11,303 nucleotides of DNA, taken from positions 1-11,303 of the forward strand of contig JADZDZ010000279.1 of the NCBI GenBank assembly GCA_020850785.1. The letters run 5' to 3'. The stretch comes from Candidatus Sumerlaeota bacterium (lineage in GTDB: Bacteria; Sumerlaeota; Sumerlaeia; SLMS01). Shown in pieces: positions 1-6,135 of the stretch. The notes under the pieces were generated by a model that was not told where the DNA came from, did not search any database, and saw only the letters and a program-made list of their open reading frames with translations. Made by a program: the position numbers and the translations under genes. Every line of letters starts with the position of its first letter. Position 1 is the first letter of the stretch.

Positions 1-1068
1 ACCCACGAAACACAGGATCGGCCCCGTGCCGCGCCCCGACAGCTTCGCCACCGCAAGGTACTCGATGATCCGCTCCTTGATCTTCTCCAAACCGTAATGA
101 TCCTCGTCCAACACCTTCTGCGCGCTGCGCAGGTCGATGCTGTCCTCCGTCGCCTTCATCCACGGAATGTCGATCATCCCCTCAATGTAGGTGCGCGCCA
201 CCGTCGCCTCCGGCGAAAGCGGCGCCATCCGCATCAGGCGATTCAACTCCTTCGTCGCCTTCGCCTTCGCCTCCTCCGTCATGCCGGCGTTCTCAATCGC
301 CTGGCGCAACTCATCCAGCTCCGCGTTCTCGTCGCTCCCCGCGCCCACGCCAAGCTCGCGCTCGATCGCCTTCAACTGCTCATTCAGGAAATACTCCCGC
401 TGCGAGCGCCCTATCTGCGACTTCACCTGCGTTACGATCTGATCCTCCAGCTCCAGAATCTGGTTCTCCTTCTCCAGATTCGCATTCAGGAGCATGAACT
501 TCTCCTCCAACGAGGACGACTCCAGAATCTTCTGCTTCTCCGCCGCCCTGATCCCCGAATAATTCGCAACCGCGTGAAGAATCGCCAGCGGATCATCCAG
601 ATTCTTGATCGAAAGGAACAACTCCTCCGGCACCTTTTCCGACGTCTTCGCGTACACCTCGAACAGGTTCATCGCCGTGCGTATATACGCCTGCGTGTTC
701 CGCGACTCCAACCCCGTGATGTCCATCCGCACCAGCAGCGCCTGCAACGAATCCTTCCCGTCGATCAGGTCCACCGCCCGCGCCGTGTAAAATCCCTCCA
801 CCAGAATCTTCGCCGAACCATCGGGAACCCGAAGCACCTGCAAAATTTCCGCCACGCATCCAACCGAATACAAATCCCCCTTCTCCGGCGTCTCCACCTC
901 CACGTCGCGCTGACAGACAAGGAAGATGCGCTTGTCCAGCCGCAGCGCCGTCTCCACCGCCGCAAGGCTGCTCGCCCGGATCACAAACAGCGGCGTAATT
1001 GCGCCGGGAAAAACCACCGTTTCCTTCAACGGCAGCACCGGTAACAGGGCAGATTCGAACGATTCCAT
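1..1068 (-). CDS. lon: ATP-dependent protease Lon, N-terminal part (runs off left edge)
   Basis: This encodes the first 356 residues of Lon, the cytoplasmic AAA+ serine protease that unfolds and degrades damaged and regulatory proteins. The start MESFESALLPVLPLKETVVF followed by PGAITPLFVIR is the classic opening of the Lon substrate-binding (LAN/PF02190) domain, about residues 8-205. A coiled-coil and helical linker follows, with REYFLNEQLKAIERELG near 240-256 and DIPWMKA near 300, then DEDHYGLEKIKERIIEYLAV and GPILCFVG. The window ends exactly where the Walker A P-loop (GPPGVGKT in E. coli Lon) should begin, so the ATPase and Ser-Lys protease domains are not seen. The frame is open without interruption to the edge. 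The ATG at 1068 is preceded by AAGGGA four bases upstream and gives the expected N terminus. The gene is divergent from cdd. The spacing to the P-loop matches E. coli Lon closely, so the visible part looks intact. Confidence 0.97.
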   Translation of the reverse strand, partial: MESFESALLPVLPLKETVVFPGAITPLFVIRASSLAAVETALRLDKRIFLVCQRDVEVETPEKGDLYSVGCVAEILQVLRVPDGSAKILVEGFYTARAVDLIDGKDSLQALLVRMDITGLESRNTQAYIRTAMNLFEVYAKTSEKVPEELFLSIKNLDDPLAILHAVANYSGIRAAEKQKILESSSLEEKFMLLNANLEKENQILELEDQIVTQVKSQIGRSQREYFLNEQLKAIERELGVGAGSDENAELDELRQAIENAGMTEEAKAKATKELNRLMRMAPLSPEATVARTYIEGMIDIPWMKATEDSIDLRSAQKVLDEDHYGLEKIKERIIEYLAVAKLSGRGTGPILCFVG

Positions 1069-1267
1069 TGGATCCCTTCGCGGATCGGGCCCCTTTGGGA
1101 ACCCGTCGCCAAAATGTAAGGTGAAGCAAAACCCCCGCCGTCATACCCTGTCCAGAAAGAAAATAACGTTTCGCAGCCCCCCGCCTCCCTTTTCCAGCCC
1201 CCCAAACGCCGAATCACCCACGGAAGGAATTGCATCGCCCGCCCAAACCCCGCACACTTCACCCCTT
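1069..1267. other. Divergent intergenic region between lon and cdd
   Basis: This 199-base region must hold the promoters of both divergent genes. I looked for -10/-35 pairs on both strands and for heat-shock operators such as CIRCE (TTAGCACTC-N9-GAGTGCTAA), and found no convincing match. The centre of the region (about 1155-1170) is its most AT-rich part. A 5-bp inverted repeat lies next to the lon start. No Shine-Dalgarno sequence precedes cdd. In this organism the promoter consensus may differ from the E. coli one. Confidence 0.5.
1073..1078 (-). promoter_or_regulatory. Probable ribosome binding site of lon
   Basis: AAGGGA lies four bases before the lon ATG. It is a moderate match to the Shine-Dalgarno consensus and supports the start at 1068. 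It overlaps one arm of a small inverted repeat (GATCC at 1071-1075 with GGATC at 1082-1086 on the + strand). Confidence 0.45.
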
Positions 1268-1675
1268 ATGCAACCAACCGACGACCTGATCGCCCGCCTC
1301 CTCGCCGCAGCCCGCTCCGCCCAATCCCACGCCTACGCCCCCTACTCCAAGTTTCGCGTCGGCGCCGCCATCTACACAGACCACGACCACATCATCACCG
1401 GCTGCAACGTCGAGAACGCCAGCTACAGCCTCACCAACTGCGCCGAACGCGTCGCCATCGGCCGCATCATCGTCGAACGCGCCGGAACCCCCCTCATCTG
1501 CGTCGTCGCCGGCCCCAAGCCCGTCCCCCTCACCCCCTGCGGCGCCTGCCGCCAAGTCATGCTCGAATTCAACAAACAAATGCACATCATCGCCTTCGGC
1601 AGCGACGACAGCCGCGCGGACTTCATCCTGCGCGACCTCCTCCCCGCCTCCTTCGACGGCGACGCCCTCACATAA
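1268..1675 (+). CDS. cdd: Cytidine deaminase (tetrameric short form)
   Basis: This 135-residue protein is the usual size of the homotetrameric, one-zinc-per-subunit cytidine deaminase. That enzyme hydrolyses cytidine and deoxycytidine to uridine and deoxyuridine plus ammonia in pyrimidine salvage. All landmark motifs are present: AYAPYSKFRVGAA (22-34), the substrate-binding GCNVENASY (45-53), the zinc ligand and catalytic acid in NCAE (C58, E60), and the second zinc pair PCGACRQ (C91, C94). The first Met in frame that gives this standard N terminus is the ATG at 1268. Upstream codons in the same frame do not resemble the family. There is no Shine-Dalgarno sequence before it, so translation may start on a leaderless or short-leader mRNA. 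The gene is divergent from lon and 65 bases ahead of the next gene on the same strand. Codon use is extremely C-ending. Confidence 0.97.
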   Translation: MQPTDDLIARLLAAARSAQSHAYAPYSKFRVGAAIYTDHDHIITGCNVENASYSLTNCAERVAIGRIIVERAGTPLICVVAGPKPVPLTPCGACRQVMLEFNKQMHIIAFGSDDSRADFILRDLLPASFDGDALT

Positions 1676-1740
1676 CCCAAGTCCACACACCTCCCGAATT
1701 TCCTACCATACGTCCTGCACAATCCGTTATACCCCGCCGC

Positions 1741-3108
1741 GTGAGCGACGCCACCCCTCTGCACCTTCCTGCGGGACTTAACTACGGCTGCATCCAGTGC
1801 GGCCTGTCCTGCAAAATGTTCAACGAGGTTTCCGTGGAGGAAGCCAGCCGCCGCCGCATTGAGGAGATCGACTATCGTGCGCTCATGCACCCGGACGCGC
1901 GCGAAACGACCTTCCTCGTCAGCAGTCCCTCCGCCCCCGGAAAGGACATTCTCCGGCGCCACTGCGGCACCTGCGTGTTCCAGCAGAACGACGGCCTTTG
2001 CGCCATCCACGCCGCCCACGGCTTCCGCCAGAAACCGCAAACCTGCCAGGACTTCCCCTATCGCTATGCGGAAACCCCCGCCGGAGCCTTCGTCGGCCTC
2101 AGCTTCGCCTGCACCGCCGTCCTGCAGAACGCCGGCCCCGCCGTCGCCGAACAACGCGACTACCTCGCGGAGAACCGCCCCCGCGCCAACGCCGTGCTCG
2201 ACCATCGCGGCCCCGTGCGCCTCACCCACCGCCACGAAATCAGTTGGGAAGCCTACGAACTTCTGGAGGAGGACCTGCGCCGGATTCTCCATGCCACCGA
2301 TGAAGCGCTCGAAATGCGCCTCATCGCCCAAACCGTGTATATCGATCTATACGCAGCCTTCCTTCGCGAAATGCGAAACGATTCCATCGACCGCGCGAAC
2401 CGCCCCCTTCCCGGAGACTTCGGCAGCACCACGGGCCGCTTCCCTGCGGACAGCGGACCCGCCACCGACGCGAAGGCGCTTCTCGCCACCAGAAAAAAAT
2501 ACGTCGAACGCGACGGCGGTGCCGAACTCTTCCGCATCGCCAAGAAAATGAAGGGGAGCGGCGCCCTCCAGCGCGCCTTCATCGGCCTCATCACCGCATT
2601 CCGCCAAAGCCTCGACTACAAGGGAAGGAAACCGGGCCGCCTCGCCACCACGGTGAAGATCATGCGTCACTACATGACCCACGCCCTTAGGCTCGGCCGC
2701 GTGTCGCTTGATCCCCTCAAGGAATCGTTCGACTACGAAGCCTTCGCCCGCATTCCCTTCACCCTGGAATCCGGATCGCCGGAGGATCAACTCCTCCTCC
2801 GCTTTCTCGACCACACCATTTTTCGCAAGGACCTTCTTGGCGTCGAATCAGTGTGGCTCGGCCAGCGCCTCCTGCTCATGCACGTCGCCCTCATCCGCTG
2901 GCACGCCGTCGGAAAGGCCGCCCTGCTGGGCCGCACCCGCGTTGACATTGAATGCCTCCGCGAAGCCATCCGCATCATCGAGCTTCACTACCTCACCCAC
3001 ACAAAAATCGTCACCCTCTTCGACAAGATTCCATCACTCGGAATGATCCTCGACGCCATTGTGCGCAAACCCGCCTTCGCCCCATCCATGGTTGAAAAGA
3101 AGGTGTAG
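1741..3108 (+). CDS. YkgJ-family cysteine-cluster protein (possible FliB-like lysine N-methylase relative)
   Basis: This 455-residue soluble protein has an N-terminal cysteine cluster that probably binds zinc or iron (PF03692, CxxCxxCC type). Visible residues are C17, C20 and C24 (CIQCGLSC), C75 and C78 (CGTC), C87 (GLCAIH), C102 in the typical KPQTCQDFPYRY motif, and C124. In the canonical signature two adjacent cysteines end the first motif. Here the first of the pair is Ser23. The remainder (about 140-455) is predicted mostly helical and I recognise no catalytic motif in it. The family includes the flagellin lysine N-methylase FliB and many proteins of unknown role, and no flagellar gene is near, so I do not assign an activity. 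The start is GTG at 1741, which places the Cys cluster at the usual distance from the N terminus. No Shine-Dalgarno sequence is visible. It lies 65 bases after cdd and may be co-transcribed with it. Its 3' end converges on the glycosyltransferase gene. Confidence 0.8.
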   Translation: MSDATPLHLPAGLNYGCIQCGLSCKMFNEVSVEEASRRRIEEIDYRALMHPDARETTFLVSSPSAPGKDILRRHCGTCVFQQNDGLCAIHAAHGFRQKPQTCQDFPYRYAETPAGAFVGLSFACTAVLQNAGPAVAEQRDYLAENRPRANAVLDHRGPVRLTHRHEISWEAYELLEEDLRRILHATDEALEMRLIAQTVYIDLYAAFLREMRNDSIDRANRPLPGDFGSTTGRFPADSGPATDAKALLATRKKYVERDGGAELFRIAKKMKGSGALQRAFIGLITAFRQSLDYKGRKPGRLATTVKIMRHYMTHALRLGRVSLDPLKESFDYEAFARIPFTLESGSPEDQLLLRFLDHTIFRKDLLGVESVWLGQRLLLMHVALIRWHAVGKAALLGRTRVDIECLREAIRIIELHYLTHTKIVTLFDKIPSLGMILDAIVRKPAFAPSMVEKKV

Positions 3109-3155
3109 CATCCACCTCATTGTATATACACAAAAACCCGCGGCACCCCAACCCA
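3101..3155. other. Convergent intergenic region with small inverted repeats
   Basis: The 47 bases between the two convergent stop codons contain a perfect 10-base palindrome, TGTATATACA (3121-3130). A weak hairpin, AGGTG-TAGCATC-CACCT (3101-3117), spans the stop codon of the + strand gene. Neither has the GC-rich stem plus T-tract of a standard intrinsic terminator. On the minus strand a run of five T follows a G-rich stretch that lacks a pairing arm. These elements could act as weak bidirectional terminators, but that is inference. Confidence 0.3.
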
Positions 3156-4268
3156 TCACCCAATCATTTCCATTACCTGCTTCTTTTGCCGGTCGCTGGT
3201 CAGTTCCCGCAGCGCAAACGCCTGCGCCTTGTTCGCCATGTCCTCCAGTGCAATCCCGCCCTCAAGCGCCGCCGTCAGGATTCCCGCCAACTCCTTCTCG
3301 TTCCCGTAAACAACCCCGCGGCCATCCCCCAGCAACCAGGCCACATCGCCCACGTCCGTTGCGATCACGGGCGTGCGAACCATCATCGCCTCGATCACCG
3401 ACAGCGGCATCGCCTCCGACAGGCTTGGCAGCACGAACAAATCCGCCGCCGCCATCAGCTCCGCCACGTCGCTGCGGAAGCCCAGCGCCTCCACGCGCGA
3501 AATTTTTCCCGCCACTGCGTCGTCAATGATCGGATCACTCTTCTCCGCATGATGAGGCCCCGCCAGCAGCAATCGCGCGCGCGGAATCTCTTCGCACACC
3601 TGCCGCCACGACCGGAGCAAATGATGAACCCCCTTCGGAACACTCACATTTCCCGCGAAGAGAACGATCTTTTCATCACGCGCAAAACCCATCGTCGCGC
3701 GCAGTGCATCCTTCTTCTGTGCCAGCGCACTTGGGCCCGCGGGCACTCCGTTCGGCGAAAACTCCCAGCGCCTTCCCTCCGGCGCGCACGGCCCGAACAC
3801 CTCCATCGCGCGCCGTGACGCGAACAGGCACGAATCCGCCCAGCGCCTGATCAGCATTCGCTTCACCGCAAACGCGCGCGCCGCCGTGGGAATTTCGTGC
3901 ACATGCACCAACGCACGCACCCCTGCGCGCCGCGCCGCGATCAGTGGCGCCATGTTCACGCTCGTGTTGATGTATGCGACGTCGAACTTTCCCGCGCGGA
4001 AGATTTCCCGGTACCGCGACACCACGCCCACGCGATTGAGGATCAACCGTGCCGCATCCACGGCGCCCGCCTCGCTGATGGCGCGCTCCTCCAGTCCCAG
4101 CACATGCACCGCGATTCCCGCGCCGCGCAACTCCTCCGCCACGGAGGACTCCGCCGGCAGGATTGCCTCCGCCTCAATCGGCGCGACGCCCCCCACCAAC
4201 AGCCGCTTCAGCCACAGCGTTGCGCCACTTGGCTGGCTGTGATGAAAGCAAAATGCTACGCGGGGCAT
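3156..4268 (-). CDS. Glycosyltransferase, GT4-type (GT-B fold)
   Basis: This is a 370-residue retaining glycosyltransferase of the GT4 type, expected to move a sugar from a nucleotide-sugar to a lipid-linked glycan at the cytoplasmic face of the membrane. The N-terminal half holds the acceptor-side Rossmann domain, with VHVHE at 121-125. The C-terminal half (about 198-360) carries the donor-binding domain: VLFAGNVSVPKGVHHLL (202-218), ALGFRSDVAELMAAADLFVL (261-280) and the EX7E motif SEAMPLSVIEAM, with E285 and E293. No membrane segment is evident. The start at 4268 (MPRVAFCFHHS) gives the normal GT-B first beta-strand. The frame stays open further upstream to 4439, but that stretch is Arg/Gly-rich, lies inside the preceding gene and is not family-like. 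The 13-base overlap with the upstream polymerase gene implies coupled translation. The sugar and acceptor cannot be told from sequence. Confidence 0.92.
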   Translation of the reverse strand: MPRVAFCFHHSQPSGATLWLKRLLVGGVAPIEAEAILPAESSVAEELRGAGIAVHVLGLEERAISEAGAVDAARLILNRVGVVSRYREIFRAGKFDVAYINTSVNMAPLIAARRAGVRALVHVHEIPTAARAFAVKRMLIRRWADSCLFASRRAMEVFGPCAPEGRRWEFSPNGVPAGPSALAQKKDALRATMGFARDEKIVLFAGNVSVPKGVHHLLRSWRQVCEEIPRARLLLAGPHHAEKSDPIIDDAVAGKISRVEALGFRSDVAELMAAADLFVLPSLSEAMPLSVIEAMMVRTPVIATDVGDVAWLLGDGRGVVYGNEKELAGILTAALEGGIALEDMANKAQAFALRELTSDRQKKQVMEMIG

Positions 4269-5728
4269 TCGGCGTTCGCGGAAACGCGCGTTTCTTCCGT
4301 CGTCACCTGTGCCGCCACCGCTCGCTCCACCCCCGTGCACGCCGCGAAGAAGATGCCGAACACCACAAAGGACTGCGGCGTAAGGAACGCATCGCGCACG
4401 AAAAGTGAAATCAGCAACTGCGCGAACAACGCCGCGCACATCGCCAGCAGGTTCGAATAACTTGTGTCCTCCAATCGGCGGCTCATGCGATAAGCCCGCA
4501 CAAACAGCACGAACGACGCGATGAAGAACGCCAGCACCAACAGCGCCCCCACGATGCCATATTCCGTCAGGATTTGCATGTATCCCATGTCGATATACAA
4601 CTCGCGATTCCGCGGATAGTCATGCAGCAGATACATGTTCCCCTTCGGAATGTATTCCGGCCACAGGTGCTTGTACGCGCCGCTTCCCACGCCGAAGATG
4701 CGATGGCTGTGGAACATTTCCCACGCCATGTTCAGTTTGTCGTGCCGCTCGATCAGCGAATAATCCATCATGACGGACTTCGCCTTTGAGAAACGCTCCA
4801 GCACCCTTCCGATGAAGAACGGCGCCGCCGCCGCCCCCGCCACGACCATCACCGCCGCCATCTTCCATTTATGCCGCGAGCGCATGAACACCAGCATCAC
4901 CGCCGTGCAGAACGCGATCACGATCGGTGTTTGGCGATTGAACGTCAGCAATGGCACCACCGCGATCAGCGGCACGCACATCGCAAAAAACACGCGCGAA
5001 TGCACCATGCGCGCGGAAAACGCCAGATACATCGCGAAGAACAACAGCCACACGCACACACCCGCGAAGATGATCGAGTCCTTCGCGAAACCGCTGATGC
5101 GAAAGCTCTCCGTCACGCGCCCGTTCAGGTGGAAATCCTTCCCCGTCACAAACTCCGCATAGCCCGGAACCACCAGCAGCAGCATCCCCAGAACCACGAT
5201 TCCCCCCAGCAGCGCGTTCATCCAGCGCTGCCTCCAACACAGCGCCGCGATCACCACCGCCAGGAACATGTAGTACGCCTGCTGGATCGGATATTCCGTC
5301 TTCTCCGGCTTCAATATCACCGCCGCCACGACCACATAGACGCCAAAGACTATCAGAATATTTTGCGCCAATCGGAAGCGCACCGCACCGCCGTAGCGCA
5401 ACAGGTCCACGACGAACGCCGCCAGCACCGCCAGCGCCAGACACTGATTCACGGACACGCCGCCCGGCGCGCCGGGAAGCGGCAACGCCTCCCCAAACGC
5501 CAGCGCCAAATACAACGGAAGGCACACGCGCGTCCCGCCCAGCCACACCGTCGCGATGCCAACAAGCCCCGCCGCCAGCGCAAGGATCAGCATCGCATTC
5601 ACCTGCATCATCATCATCATGCCGTAGGCGACCACGGCCACGATGCCCACCATCAACAAAAGCAGCTCCACCCTCACGGGAAGCAGCGAGCGTTTCATCG
5701 GCGGTGATTTTTTCTCTGCCAGTTCCAT
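4256..5728 (-). CDS. O-antigen ligase/polymerase-like integral membrane protein (Wzy/WaaL family)
   Basis: This 490-residue polytopic inner-membrane protein has about 12-14 hydrophobic segments (roughly 20-38, 44-62, 92-110, 121-139, 150-165, 171-189, 219-238, 245-262, 268-283, 289-305, 389-411, 424-444 and 452-468). A large non-membrane loop lies between about 306 and 388. That architecture, and the loop ending HDYPRNRELYIDMGYMQIL then TEYGIVG, fit the O-antigen ligase/polymerase family (PF04932), in which the main periplasmic loop carries a conserved His near an H-N-D-type motif. LTFNRQTPIV (261-270) sits where the family has its conserved Arg (SRG-like) segment. It should polymerise glycan repeats or transfer them to an acceptor at the outer face; which one cannot be decided. 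The ATG at 5728 overlaps the upstream stop as TGATG. An internal Met at 5698 is an alternative start. The hydrophilic C-terminal tail runs into the start of the glycosyltransferase gene. Confidence 0.85.
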   Translation of the reverse strand: MELAEKKSPPMKRSLLPVRVELLLLMVGIVAVVAYGMMMMMQVNAMLILALAAGLVGIATVWLGGTRVCLPLYLALAFGEALPLPGAPGGVSVNQCLALAVLAAFVVDLLRYGGAVRFRLAQNILIVFGVYVVVAAVILKPEKTEYPIQQAYYMFLAVVIAALCWRQRWMNALLGGIVVLGMLLLVVPGYAEFVTGKDFHLNGRVTESFRISGFAKDSIIFAGVCVWLLFFAMYLAFSARMVHSRVFFAMCVPLIAVVPLLTFNRQTPIVIAFCTAVMLVFMRSRHKWKMAAVMVVAGAAAAPFFIGRVLERFSKAKSVMMDYSLIERHDKLNMAWEMFHSHRIFGVGSGAYKHLWPEYIPKGNMYLLHDYPRNRELYIDMGYMQILTEYGIVGALLVLAFFIASFVLFVRAYRMSRRLEDTSYSNLLAMCAALFAQLLISLFVRDAFLTPQSFVVFGIFFAACTGVERAVAAQVTTEETRVSANAECPA

Positions 5729-6135
5729 CAGGCTGCCAGCACCCGGCTGAAGAATGCCCCCATCGCTTCGCCATCGCTTCGCGAATGCACGATCAATTGA
5801 GGCTGGTGAATTGCAGCCCCTTTAAGCGCAACCGCCGCGATGCTGCAATCGCAGATGACCAGCGTCGTGATCCTTCGCGCGAAGATCATCCGCTCCAGCG
5901 CCAGCGACACCACGTTGTGCCTTCCTTTCAAAACCCTGAACGGCTGAAACCACTTATTCCCCGAACCTGCGGGATACCCGAACGCGATCAACTCCTCCCC
6001 CTCGCGATACTCCGTCCATGCGCCCGCAAGGCCCTCGCGAAGCTCCACCATTACGCGGTAATCATCCTTCAGCGCCTTCGCCTCCGGCAGCGCGGAAAAA
6101 TGCTCCGCCACAAAAAGCCATCGCGCGCCCCCCAT
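5728..6135 (-). CDS. Small conserved-position protein of unknown function in polysaccharide operon
   Basis: I do not recognise this 135-residue protein. It looks soluble and globular: it has no signal peptide, no membrane helix and mixed hydrophobic and charged residues. The segment TTLVICDCSIAAVALKGAAI (90-109) reads like a beta-strand, tight turn and helix of a Rossmann-like fold, followed by the strand QPQLIVHSR (111-119). FQPFRVLKGRHNVVSLALER (63-82) is basic. It could be the N-terminal half of a GT-B glycosyltransferase that has lost its donor domain, or an independent accessory protein. The reading frame is real by context: it begins at ATG 6135 with GGAGG six bases upstream, inside the end of the preceding gene, and its TGA overlaps the ATG of the next gene. 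A GTG at 6138 is also possible but sits only three bases from the Shine-Dalgarno sequence. Coupling to membrane polymerases on both sides suggests a role in the same pathway. Confidence 0.75.
   Translation of the reverse strand: MGGARWLFVAEHFSALPEAKALKDDYRVMVELREGLAGAWTEYREGEELIAFGYPAGSGNKWFQPFRVLKGRHNVVSLALERMIFARRITTLVICDCSIAAVALKGAAIHQPQLIVHSRSDGEAMGAFFSRVLAA

Noticed and set aside
97..1044. A 315-codon + strand open frame over lon
   Set aside because: It lies antisense to an unambiguous Lon N-terminal domain and has shadow-type composition.
1423..2331. A 302-codon minus-strand open frame across cdd and the cysteine-cluster gene
   Set aside because: Gly/Ala/Val-rich translation without motifs, and it runs antisense through two recognisable genes.
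4269..4439. Upstream extension of the glycosyltransferase to a start at 4439
   Set aside because: The extra 57 residues are Arg/Gly-rich, lie wholly within the polymerase gene and do not resemble a GT-B N terminus. The ATG at 4268 does.
4871..5707. A 278-codon + strand open frame opposite the 490-residue polymerase
   Set aside because: His/Gln/Arg-rich shadow of hydrophobic codons on the other strand. The His runs are antisense to the run of Met codons in the membrane protein.
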